Below, piece by piece: positions 47,976 through 58,754 of a DNA stretch of 64,000 nt. The notes beneath the pieces are model-generated. The model was not told the DNA's origin, ran no database searches, and worked only from the letters and a program-made list of their open reading frames with translations. Location: positions 62,001 through 126,000 of the forward strand of contig JAEHOE010000040.1 of assembly GCA_016858145.1 (NCBI GenBank), written 5' to 3'. The position numbers were made by a program, and so were the translations under genes. This stretch comes from Edaphochlamys debaryana. Taxonomy: Eukaryota; Chlorophyta; Chlorophyceae; Chlamydomonadales. Numbering within the stretch: position 1 is the first letter of the stretch; the number at the start of each line of letters is the position of its first letter.

Positions 47976-48696
47976 ATGGGCTGGGGCGCAACCATCGGAT
48001 ACATTGCTGCTCGCGCCGTGCTAGCGGCCGCCACGGGCGGGGCGTCGGAGGCGGGATTTCTGGCAGGAGATGCCCTGGGCGTGGTCTTCGCCGCGAAGGA
48101 CGTTGCGGATGCAATCGATACCGTGGCCGGCTCCGTCGATGCCGTTGTGACCTCGCTCGAGCAGGCGGCCGAGGACGGCGTCATCTCGCCGGCAGAGGCC
48201 GAGGAGCTCATCGACCAGGCCAGAGGGGTGCGTGCGCTTCGTGCGTGACGGGACGGGATGTCAACGTCGGGGGGCATGGGGCCGCCCCTAGTGCCTGGGG
48301 GGCCGGGGGCGCCCCTGTTTGTGGGGGGACCTACCCATCCCCAACGTGACCCCAAGGGCGCTTTCGTTGCAATGCAGTGATACCGTAGCCGACCTCCTCA
48401 CCATCCTCACCCCTCCACCCGCCTGCCGTGTTGCCCGCCTCACTTCCTGCTGCCCGCCTCACTTCCGTCCCGCTGCCTGCCCCCGCGCTTAGGCTGTGGA
48501 TGATGCGCGCGACGTCTCGGAGGCCGCCAAGGAGCTGCAGCATGAGCTGAAGAGGATGGGCGGCGCCTCGGTGACGGGCAGGGACGTGGTGGAGAAGGCC
48601 AAGCGCATGGTGCACTGCAAGAAGTGCGGCGCTGCGGGCGTCAACGCTCGCTCACACGTGGCGGGCCACCCCAAGGCCCACCTGCACCGCTTCTGA
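47976..48696 (+). CDS. Unknown 151-residue protein with C-terminal Cys/His motif, two exons
   Basis: Exon 1 is 47976-48227 and exon 2 is 48493-48696, joined in phase 0 by a GT-AG intron. The start is MGWGATIGYIAARAVLAAAT, a Gly/Ala-rich, weakly hydrophobic segment. It is followed by acidic helices (VSLEQ-type heptads, PAEAEELIDQARGAVDDA, EAAKELQHELKRMGG). The last 30 residues carry VHCKKCGAAGVNARSHVAGH and end with a His-x-x-x-His pair before the final Arg-Phe. A Cys-x-x-Cys followed by four spaced His residues could bind zinc or another metal. I do not recognise the family. A TGTAA at 49045-49049 is about 350 bases after the stop. A start upstream through another exon is possible. Confidence 0.55.
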
Positions 48697-49090
48697 TGGG
48701 GCGCCACGGGCCCACGTTGGCCACGGCAACCCCCGACAGCAGTGGGGTCGGCACGTTGGGTCGCTCGTGACTGGACAGAGAGCTGTGATGAGCAGGGGGA
48801 AGGGGACACGGGGACGAGGTTACATACGCGAAAAGCAAGGCCGGGAATGAGATGAGCAGGGGACGCGGTGCCTGTGTGTGAGGCTGACGAAGCTGTGGGT
48901 GGGCGGGGCTGCTTGTCACATCGGCAGTTGCGGGGTTTGGAGAAGAACAACTGGGCGGACGGAGAGCAGCTTTGCGGGCCCCGTGCATTCGTGCTTGCCT
49001 CTTTGGACTCTGGCGGTGCGTGTGTCAGATCTCGGATGTGCTTGTGTAAGATGTGGGGAGATGGGGCATGTGGGTGATATGCGGGCTTGA
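48697..49090. other. 3' flank of the small gene up to the tandem array
   Basis: About 0.4 kb with no gene; it contains the TGTAA at 49045 mentioned for the upstream gene. Confidence 0.5.
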
Positions 49091-50017
49091 AGGCCACAAG
49101 CTTGCAGTTGTGGCAGCAATCGCCCTTGCATCTGAGACCTTCGTGAATCCCAAAGGCCCAAACCCCACGGTAGGCACGCGCCTGTAATAACTACCTGCCT
49201 GTTCCGGTACGTATGTCTGTACTCCTCTACACGTGTGATACTGGGGTCATGGGCTAAGTTACCAGCGGGGTGCCTGCTGCAACCTGCAACCTGCAAGCCA
49301 GCACGCCGCCCCCTCACCTACCTGGACGGCAAGGCCCCTAACCGGGCACCAGTTCAGACCAAGTATTGAAGACGATGCACCCCAACCAACGTGCAGCATG
49401 TATCGCACCTCTCGCTCCCTCCTCGGTATCGGCCATACAACTACATGTACGACACCCTGGCGCCGCCAGCAGTAGCATGGGTCGGCTTGGAGCGACGGAG
49501 CGGGGCGGAGGCATCCCGGCGCGGGCCATTGGTGCGTGTGGAACCGTCAAGCCATTGTAGGCGAGTGATAAGAGAGAGGAGATCCTCCACGGATATGCTA
49601 CGAAAGGCTGGCTCGGGGCACAATCACCATCATGAATCCCATTTCCCACACGCTCCACGCCGACCCGCATCCGCATCCCAAGAGACCAGGACGGCTGTCT
49701 AGCGCTCCCGCCCCGTCCGCACCGCACGCAAGGCCGCAGCCCCGGATGGCCCCCCGCCCGACCCACGCCCCCCCGGCCACTGCATGTCCAGCCCGCAGCC
49801 CTTGCTCGGCCCCGGAGCCCAGCATTCAAACCCCTCCCTGCCTCGTCCCCCTCGTTACCTCGTCCCCCAGTTCCCCTTCCCCTCCCTGCCTTGCTCACCG
49901 TGCACCGCCCACCCATCAATACACCCACGCACACATACAGCAGCGCCCCGCCCACCGCCGGCCCCGCCCGCCGCCGTCCAGGCCCCCGTCCAGGCCCCCG
50001 CACGCGCCCCGACCGGC

Positions 50018-51667
50018 TCAGTCGCTCCACGTGAGGTAGCCCCACACCTTCCCCTCCCACACAAAGGGCGCCAGAAGGGTCGCCGCCGACCCCGAGGGCA
50101 CGCCTCCCGCCGGTGCCGCTGCCGCTCCCGCTGCCGCGCCCCCGCCCGTGCCGGCTCCCCCTGGAGCTGCGCCATCCGCAGCCGCGCCCTCCGAGGCAGC
50201 AGTGGGCGAGGGTGACGGCGAGGGCGGGGGCGCGGGCCGGGGAGGGGGCGGGGGCGGGAGGGTGAAGGCCAGCGCTTCGTGGTACCCACGGGCGTAGCCG
50301 ACCTGAGGGGCACGGTACGTATGGAGATAGGCAGAAAGGGGGAGCGCAAGGGGGGAGGAGTCACGAGAGGTTGCTCGGGAGGCGGCAAGGCACAGTGTGA
50401 AGGGTCAGAGAACAGTGATCAAGCAACCGGTGCGCTGGGGAAGTCGAGGTCCCAACGCGGTCCACGCACGCCTTGTCCATTCGACCAATCCCGTCACAGG
50501 ACGGACATCCCGCAGGCGTCCCCACGCCCGTCCCCACCTGGATCCACACGGATCCACGTCCCCACCTGGATCCAGTCCGTGGCGCGAAAGGTGCACCTGT
50601 AGCCCTTGAGGCTGCTGCCCCCGGGGCCACCGCGCCACACACCAATCAGGCACTTGCCGGGGGTCATCAGGTTGTGAACGGGCTGGCCCAGCGCCAGCAC
50701 GGCGGGCGTCGCGTTCTGGAGGCTGCAGCCCACGTGCTTGGGCGTCTTGCTGGAGACGCGCAGTTGGCAGTACAGCTCGAAACCGTCGGCGATGACAACC
50801 GTTGCGCCATGAGTAAAGGCGCCCAGCTTGTTGTAGTTACCGGCTTTAAGCCGTGCGGCAGCCAGCGCCTCGTCGATCTCGACCACGGGTGTCGTCCAGA
50901 CGTACGGCCGGCCTGCGTCAGCTCGGGCCTTGGGCCGGGGCTCGGAGGTGTACCTGCTCGCACCGGGGCGGGGGTACAACGACGGGATGGGATGGCGTTG
51001 GGTTGGATGGGGTGAGAGGAGCATCGGCCTTTGCCGAAAGAGGCGAAAGCGAAAACAAATCCCCCGCACCAGGGAGTTGTAGCTGTATGCGCCAAAGCAT
51101 GGCTTTCGTGCTCTGCTTCGTTCTATGCCTGTATGTGCCGACCTACCCGGCCCCCACCTCCCGCTCCTCCTACGTCCTACCCAACCGCGCCCCACCCGCG
51201 CCCCGCTTCTTGTCGCAGGCTTGCAGCTGCACATGTGCGCCAGGGCCTGGCTTCCATGCCTGCTGTGCCGACCTAGCCTTCCCCCGCCTTCCACTCCCGT
51301 TCCTGCTACCCAACCGCGCCCCGCCCCTAGATACTTAGGACCCACCAGGCGGGCAACGCCTTGACGCCCATGCGCGGCACCACCTCGGCTGCAAAGCGCT
51401 TGCGCTCCTCGAGGGAGGGCAGCGCCGCGCACTGCTGGATGAGCGGCAACTCCTCCGGGGGCAGCCAGGACCACGTCTCCGGGAGCTGCGGCAGTACGCA
51501 GTACAGGTAGGCGCTGCTGAGATGGCACAGCCGTACGAGCTTCGTCAGCCGCCCGCGCTCCTCGATTTTTGCACCGCGGTTTGCTGCCATCCAGACGGCC
51601 AGCAGGAGCAGCACGCTGGACTCGCTGTCGGTCGCAAAGTCGTCGGCGCCTAGCAAGACCTCAAGTG
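50018..51667 (-). pseudogene. Headless copy 1 of BTB gene A
   Basis: Contains exon 1 remnant 51667-51346, exon 2 50953-50566 and exon 3 50302-50018 with stop, all matching gene A. The BTB domain and most of the BACK domain are missing because the unit begins inside exon 1 (just before LEVLLGADDFATDSESS). Upstream on the minus strand is the 3' flank of the next unit, so there is no native promoter or start. A frame beginning at a GTG continues into it but has no support as a start. Confidence 0.85.
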
Positions 51668-52594
51668 AGGCCACAAGCTTGCAGTTGTGGCAGCAATCGC
51701 CCTTGCATCTGAGACCTTCGTGAATCCCAAAGGCCCAAACCCCACGGTAGGCACGCGCCTGTAATAACTACCTGCCTGTTCCGGTACGTATGTCTGTACT
51801 CCTCTACACGTGTGATACTGGGGTCATGGGCTAAGTTACCAGCGGGGTGCCTGCTGCAACCTGCAACCTGCAAGCCAGCACGCCGCCCCCTCACCTACCT
51901 GGACGGCAAGGCCCCTAACCGGGCACCAGTTCAGACCAAGTATTGAAGACGATGCACCCCAACCAACGTGCAGCATGTATCGCACCTCTCGCTCCCTCCT
52001 CGGTATCGGCCATACAACTACATGTACGACACCCTGGCGCCGCCAGCAGTAGCATGGGTCGGCTTGGAGCGACGGAGCGGGGCGGAGGCATCCCGGCGCG
52101 GGCCATTGGTGCGTGTGGAACCGTCAAGCCATTGTAGGCGAGTGATAAGAGAGAGGAGATCCTCCACGGATATGCTACGAAAGGCTGGCTCGGGGCACAA
52201 TCACCATCATGAATCCCATTTCCCACACGCTCCACGCCGACCCGCATCCGCATCCCAAGAGACCAGGACGGCTGTCTAGCGCTCCCGCCCCGTCCGCACC
52301 GCACGCAAGGCCGCAGCCCCGGATGGCCCCCCGCCCGACCCACGCCCCCCCGGCCACTGCATGTCCAGCCCGCAGCCCTTGCTCGGCCCCGGAGCCCAGC
52401 ATTCAAACCCCTCCCTGCCTCGTCCCCCTCGTTACCTCGTCCCCCAGTTCCCCTTCCCCTCCCTGCCTTGCTCACCGTGCACCGCCCACCCATCAATACA
52501 CCCACGCACACATACAGCAGCGCCCCGCCCACCGCCGGCCCCGCCCGCCGCCGTCCAGGCCCCCGTCCAGGCCCCCGCACGCGCCCCGACCGGC

Positions 52595-54244
52595 TCAGTC
52601 GCTCCACGTGAGGTAGCCCCACACCTTACCCTCCCACACAAAGGGCGCCAGAAGGGTCGCCGCCGACCCCGAGGGCACGCCTCCCGCCGGTGCCGCTGCC
52701 GCTCCCGCTGCCGCGCCCCCGCCCGTGCCGGCTCCCCCTGGAGCTGCGCCATCCGCAGCCGCGCCCTCCGAGGCAGCAGTGGGCGAGGGTGACGGCGAGG
52801 GCGGGGGCGCGGGCCGGGGAGGGGGCGGGGGCGGGAGGGTGAAGGCCAGCGCTTCGTGGTACCCACGGGCGTAGCCGACCTGAGGGGCACGGTACGTATG
52901 GAGATAGGCAGAAAGGGGGAGCGCAAGGGGGGAGGAGTCACGAGAGGTTGCTCGGGAGGCGGCAAGGCACAGTGTGAAGGGTCAGAGAACAGTGATCAAG
53001 CAACCGGTGCGCTGGGGAAGTCGAGGTCCCAACGCGGTCCACGCACGCCTTGTCCATTCGACCAATCCCGTCACAGGACGGACATCCCGCAGGCGTCCCC
53101 ACGCCCGTCCCCACCTGGATCCACACGGATCCACGTCCCCACCTGGATCCAGTCCGTGGCGCGAAAGGTGCACCTGTAGCCCTTGAGGCTGCTGCCCCCG
53201 GGGCCACCGCGCCACACACCAATCAGGCACTTGCCGGGGGTCATCAGGTTGTGAACGGGCTGGCCCAGCGCCAGCACGGCGGGCGTCGCGTTCTGGAGGC
53301 TGCAGCCCACGTGCTTGGGCGTCTTGCTGGAGACGCGCAGTTGGCAGTACAGCTCGAAACCGTCGGCGATGACAACCGTTGCGCCATGAGTAAAGGCGCC
53401 CAGCTTGTTGTAGTTACCGGCTTTAAGCCGTGCGGCAGCCAGCGCCTCGTCGATCTCGACCACGGGTGTCGTCCAGACGTACGGCCGGCCTGCGTCAGCT
53501 CGGGCCTTGGGCCGGGGCTCGGAGGTGTACCTGCTCGCACCGGGGCGGGGGTACAACGACGGGATGGGATGGCGTTGGGTTGGATGGGGTGAGAGGAGCA
53601 TCGGCCTTTGCCGAAAGAGGCGAAAGCGAAAACAAATCCCCCGCACCAGGGAGTTGTAGCTGTATGCGCCAAAGCATGGCTTTCGTGCTCTGCTTCGTTC
53701 TATGCCTGTATGTGCCGACCTACCCGGCCCCCACCTCCCGCTCCTCCTACGTCCTACCCAACCGCGCCCCACCCGCGCCCCGCTTCTTGTCGCAGGCTTG
53801 CAGCTGCACATGTGCGCCAGGGCCTGGCTTCCATGCCTGCTGTGCCGACCTAGCCTTCCCCCGCCTTCCACTCCCGTTCCTGCTACCCAACCGCGCCCCG
53901 CCCCTAGATACTTAGGACCCACCAGGCGGGCAACGCCTTGACGCCCATGCGCGGCACCACCTCGGCTGCAAAGCGCTTGCGCTCCTCGAGGGAGGGCAGC
54001 GCCGCGCACTGCTGGATGAGCGGCAACTCCTCCGGGGGCAGCCAGGACCACGTCTCCGGGAGCTGCGGCAGTACGCAGTACAGGTAGGCGCTGCTGAGAT
54101 GGCACAGCCGTACGAGCTTCGTCAGCCGCCCGCGCTCCTCGATTTTTGCACCGCGGTTTGCTGCCATCCAGACGGCCAGCAGGAGCAGCACGCTGGACTC
54201 GCTGTCGGTCGCAAAGTCGTCGGCGCCTAGCAAGACCTCAAGTG
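52595..54244 (-). pseudogene. Headless copy 2 of BTB gene A
   Basis: Exon 1 remnant 54244-53923, exon 2 53530-53143, exon 3 52879-52595. Same truncation as copy 1. The one base that differs in the array (52628) lies in exon 3 and is silent (GGG to GGT for Gly in WEGKVWGY). Confidence 0.85.
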
Positions 54245-55171
54245 AGGCCACAAGCTTGCAGTTGTGGCAGCAATCGCCCTTGCATCTGAGACCTTCGTGA
54301 ATCCCAAAGGCCCAAACCCCACGGTAGGCACGCGCCTGTAATAACTACCTGCCTGTTCCGGTACGTATGTCTGTACTCCTCTACACGTGTGATACTGGGG
54401 TCATGGGCTAAGTTACCAGCGGGGTGCCTGCTGCAACCTGCAACCTGCAAGCCAGCACGCCGCCCCCTCACCTACCTGGACGGCAAGGCCCCTAACCGGG
54501 CACCAGTTCAGACCAAGTATTGAAGACGATGCACCCCAACCAACGTGCAGCATGTATCGCACCTCTCGCTCCCTCCTCGGTATCGGCCATACAACTACAT
54601 GTACGACACCCTGGCGCCGCCAGCAGTAGCATGGGTCGGCTTGGAGCGACGGAGCGGGGCGGAGGCATCCCGGCGCGGGCCATTGGTGCGTGTGGAACCG
54701 TCAAGCCATTGTAGGCGAGTGATAAGAGAGAGGAGATCCTCCACGGATATGCTACGAAAGGCTGGCTCGGGGCACAATCACCATCATGAATCCCATTTCC
54801 CACACGCTCCACGCCGACCCGCATCCGCATCCCAAGAGACCAGGACGGCTGTCTAGCGCTCCCGCCCCGTCCGCACCGCACGCAAGGCCGCAGCCCCGGA
54901 TGGCCCCCCGCCCGACCCACGCCCCCCCGGCCACTGCATGTCCAGCCCGCAGCCCTTGCTCGGCCCCGGAGCCCAGCATTCAAACCCCTCCCTGCCTCGT
55001 CCCCCTCGTTACCTCGTCCCCCAGTTCCCCTTCCCCTCCCTGCCTTGCTCACCGTGCACCGCCCACCCATCAATACACCCACGCACACATACAGCAGCGC
55101 CCCGCCCACCGCCGGCCCCGCCCGCCGCCGTCCAGGCCCCCGTCCAGGCCCCCGCACGCGCCCCGACCGGC

Positions 55172-57665
55172 TCAGTCGCTCCACGTGAGGTAGCCCCACA
55201 CCTTCCCCTCCCACACAAAGGGCGCCAGAAGGGTCGCCGCCGACCCCGAGGGCACGCCTCCCGCCGGTGCCGCTGCCGCTCCCGCTGCCGCGCCCCCGCC
55301 CGTGCCGGCTCCCCCTGGAGCTGCGCCATCCGCAGCCGCGCCCTCCGAGGCAGCAGTGGGCGAGGGTGACGGCGAGGGCGGGGGCGCGGGCCGGGGAGGG
55401 GGCGGGGGCGGGAGGGTGAAGGCCAGCGCTTCGTGGTACCCACGGGCGTAGCCGACCTGAGGGGCACGGTACGTATGGAGATAGGCAGAAAGGGGGAGCG
55501 CAAGGGGGGAGGAGTCACGAGAGGTTGCTCGGGAGGCGGCAAGGCACAGTGTGAAGGGTCAGAGAACAGTGATCAAGCAACCGGTGCGCTGGGGAAGTCG
55601 AGGTCCCAACGCGGTCCACGCACGCCTTGTCCATTCGACCAATCCCGTCACAGGACGGACATCCCGCAGGCGTCCCCACGCCCGTCCCCACCTGGATCCA
55701 CACGGATCCACGTCCCCACCTGGATCCAGTCCGTGGCGCGAAAGGTGCACCTGTAGCCCTTGAGGCTGCTGCCCCCGGGGCCACCGCGCCACACACCAAT
55801 CAGGCACTTGCCGGGGGTCATCAGGTTGTGAACGGGCTGGCCCAGCGCCAGCACGGCGGGCGTCGCGTTCTGGAGGCTGCAGCCCACGTGCTTGGGCGTC
55901 TTGCTGGAGACGCGCAGTTGGCAGTACAGCTCGAAACCGTCGGCGATGACAACCGTTGCGCCATGAGTAAAGGCGCCCAGCTTGTTGTAGTTACCGGCTT
56001 TAAGCCGTGCGGCAGCCAGCGCCTCGTCGATCTCGACCACGGGTGTCGTCCAGACGTACGGCCGGCCTGCGTCAGCTCGGGCCTTGGGCCGGGGCTCGGA
56101 GGTGTACCTGCTCGCACCGGGGCGGGGGTACAACGACGGGATGGGATGGCGTTGGGTTGGATGGGGTGAGAGGAGCATCGGCCTTTGCCGAAAGAGGCGA
56201 AAGCGAAAACAAATCCCCCGCACCAGGGAGTTGTAGCTGTATGCGCCAAAGCATGGCTTTCGTGCTCTGCTTCGTTCTATGCCTGTATGTGCCGACCTAC
56301 CCGGCCCCCACCTCCCGCTCCTCCTACGTCCTACCCAACCGCGCCCCACCCGCGCCCCGCTTCTTGTCGCAGGCTTGCAGCTGCACATGTGCGCCAGGGC
56401 CTGGCTTCCATGCCTGCTGTGCCGACCTAGCCTTCCCCCGCCTTCCACTCCCGTTCCTGCTACCCAACCGCGCCCCGCCCCTAGATACTTAGGACCCACC
56501 AGGCGGGCAACGCCTTGACGCCCATGCGCGGCACCACCTCGGCTGCAAAGCGCTTGCGCTCCTCGAGGGAGGGCAGCGCCGCGCACTGCTGGATGAGCGG
56601 CAACTCCTCCGGGGGCAGCCAGGACCACGTCTCCGGGAGCTGCGGCAGTACGCAGTACAGGTAGGCGCTGCTGAGATGGCACAGCCGTACGAGCTTCGTC
56701 AGCCGCCCGCGCTCCTCGATTTTTGCACCGCGGTTTGCTGCCATCCAGACGGCCAGCAGGAGCAGCACGCTGGACTCGCTGTCGGTCGCAAAGTCGTCGG
56801 CGCCTAGCAAGACCTCAAGTGAGGAGGCCGGGAGGGCCGACACGTGGGCCCGAGAGGCGGGGCTGCTGAGGACCGAGGGGGCGTCGGGGAAGGCCCACAC
56901 CAGAAGGGACGCCAGCGGCGGGGGCGGCGGGGCCTCGGCGGGCTCGGCGGGGCCCGCGTTGACCGGCGGACTGGGATTGGAGCTTGGGGAGGAGCTGGCC
57001 GCGGGCTTGTAGGCAACCAGCTGTGCCCGGCACTCGTTGAGAACGCTTTCCGCCACGCCGGCCGGGTCGTCGTCCCAGCACGGCAGCAGGTGCCGTACGG
57101 TGTACAGCTGTACGACGCCGGCTAGGGGGTCCTCGGCCGTGCCCTCGCGGGCCAGGGCTGCGAGGGCGGTGCGGCAGGCTTCCACGCAGCCCTCCACGCC
57201 CAGATAGGACGCCAGGCGCCGCACGTGTAGCAGCTCAGCGGCGGACATGCCTTCCTGTAGCTTGGCCGTGTACATGTAGCGAATCGCGGCCAGGGCGTGG
57301 GGCAGGTCCTCTGGGCTGCCCAGCGGGACCCGCAGCTCCGGCTTATCGCCTGTCCCCTTTCCCTCCAGCCATAGGCCTGCTTGTGCCTGAAAGAAGGAGG
57401 AACCCTGTCGCAGGAGGGCTCGGTGGCCCGGCAGGGGGTCGCCGATGGGCTGAGCATCGCCAGTCGTGTTGCCCTGCGCGTTGGCGCCTGGTGGGTCCTC
57501 CTCGGCGTCTTGCGTACCGTCCGCCAGTGGCTCTCCGGAGATATCCCTATTCACTCGGGCCCGCTTGGCCGGCCGCTCGCTGTCATTCTGGCTGAGGACG
57601 AATCGCACAACGCAGTCTGCGTCGGCCTCGCTCCCATACGCCACAGATGACTGCTCAGCTGACAT
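55172..57665 (-). CDS. BTB/BACK-domain protein A, intact, 612 aa
   Basis: Three minus-strand exons, 57665-56500, 56107-55720 and 55456-55172, in phase. The BTB domain is at about 15-165: DADCVVRFVLSQND, a short basic segment (RPAKRARVNRD) that could act as a nuclear signal, PLPGHRALLRQGSSFFQAQ, LPHALAAIRYMYTAKLQEG. A BACK-like helical region follows at about 170-375 (ADDFATDSESSVLLLLAVWM, LVRLCHLSSAYLYCVLPQLP). The C-terminal third has WTTPVVEIDEALAAARL, a Pro/Ala linker, and a closing block FVWEGKVWGYLTWSD. The closing block is also present, weaker, in the gene at 1311-3332. BTB-BACK proteins often recruit substrates to CUL3 ligases; a role here is inferred. Downstream lie two headless copies from the tandem array. 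Confidence 0.8.
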
Positions 57666-57837
57666 AGCTCAACGCGCAAAGACCTCCATAGCCCGGCGCA
57701 GGAACGCTGAGCTCGTGTCCCCGAAGTCGTTGACGCAGACCGCGAGCGCACGCAGCAAGTCAGTGTAAGAGGTTATAGACATACCAGTTTAGTATCGATT
57801 GAAGAGCCTCGCCTGGAATAGGGCCGGCTAAAACCCG
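57666..57837 (-). repeat. Upstream region of BTB gene A, duplicated at gene B
   Basis: This segment just before the start codon is mostly identical to 61318-61493 (for example CCCGGCGCAGGAACGCTGAG, AGACCGCGAGCGCACGCAGC, GGCTAAAACCC). The two genes therefore arose with their promoter or 5' UTR in one duplication. It probably contains the core promoter of gene A. Confidence 0.75.
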
Positions 57838-58754
57838 GGGCATCGTGCTCGGTACCATCCGCTCGCCATCTCCAGCCATCTCACACTGCTGCATCTCTCT
57901 GCCTGGCAAGCCGCCTGCGCCGCCCGAACCCTCCTGCGCCGCCCGAATCCTCCAGCATTTCCACTTCGCCTTGCGCCTTCCTTGCCTCCTACGCTTGCGC
58001 AGGCCTTTCCAGGTCCTGCGCCCCAAGTGCCGCCCTACTTCGCCATGGCCCCTGCATGCACCCGTTTCCCCACGCTACGGTATGCCCCGCCCCTGCCCTC
58101 ACTGCCCTCACGGCTCCGCGGCACTACGCCCCGGTGTCTGTAACAGCCCTCACCGTACCGCCATCCATTGCGGCTCCGTCCTGTCAGCCCGTCATGCACC
58201 TCACGCCCGGGCATCCATACCTTCTTGCCTCTGCGGTCTAGTTGTTCCCCGCTGAACATCTCTCGGGCCAGCACACACCCCCCGAGCTCTCCAGCAGGGC
58301 CCCTTCGGTGTTGCAACCGCCCTCAGACCGCCGCGTGCCCGTGCGAGACACCTTCCCCTGTCCCCTGGCTTCCGTTCCTCGCGTGATTCTGCGGCGCAAG
58401 GTTCATCCCAGGCTGCTGCCGCAGGCTACGGCCCCGCTTGCCTACGCCATGCCCCGTGCCCCCGTCCATGCCGCCCCTTGAGCCGCCCCAGGCCGCCACC
58501 CGTAGTCCTGCCCTGGTGACCTCGCAGACCAGCGACTGCCCTGGGATTACCCAGGCTTGTGCCATGCATCGATGCATCAGGCACAGTCCCATGCACGCAC
58601 CCGCCCATCCACCCACGCCCCATGCGGCCGCCAGGCGCAGATCCCGAAAGCGCCGCAGCCCCCCTCGCCCACCACCACACCCTACCCCACACACCCACGC
58701 ACACAGCGCCCCTCGCTCCTCCCCCGCCGTCCAGGCCCCCGCCAACCCCCTGGC
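57838..58754. other. Intergenic between BTB genes A and B
   Basis: About 0.9 kb. The first 120 bases (to about 57960) continue the duplicated upstream segment, whose partner is at 62952-63050. The rest is C-rich sequence downstream of gene B with no gene seen. Confidence 0.5.

Larger units (their letters stand above)
49091..56821. repeat. Tandem array: three copies of a 2577-bp unit
   Basis: Units are 49091-51667, 51668-54244 and 54245-56821, each starting AGGCCACAAGCTTGCAG. They appear identical except for base 52628 (A; C in the other two). Each unit holds, on the minus strand, the last part of exon 1, exon 2 and exon 3 of BTB gene A and about 930 bases beyond its stop. In those 930 bases (for example 49091-50017) I see no gene. 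The right boundary falls inside exon 1 of gene A, so only the third copy is joined to an intact 5' part. The junction bases GTGAGG are shared with the parent sequence at 56820-56824. Confidence 0.96.

Noticed and set aside
49338..50060. 240-codon minus-strand frame present in every tandem unit
   Set aside because: It overlaps the exon 3 end of the BTB copies in another frame and has no motif; its repetition only reflects the array.
50494..51528. 344-codon minus-strand frame in each unit
   Set aside because: It reads through the intron between exons 1 and 2 of the BTB copy; only the part matching exon 2 (YTSEPRPKARAD onward) is coding.
49091..56821. CRISPR-like array or bacterial repeat locus
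   Set aside because: The units are 2.6-kb tandem duplications of part of an intron-bearing gene, not short repeats with unique spacers.
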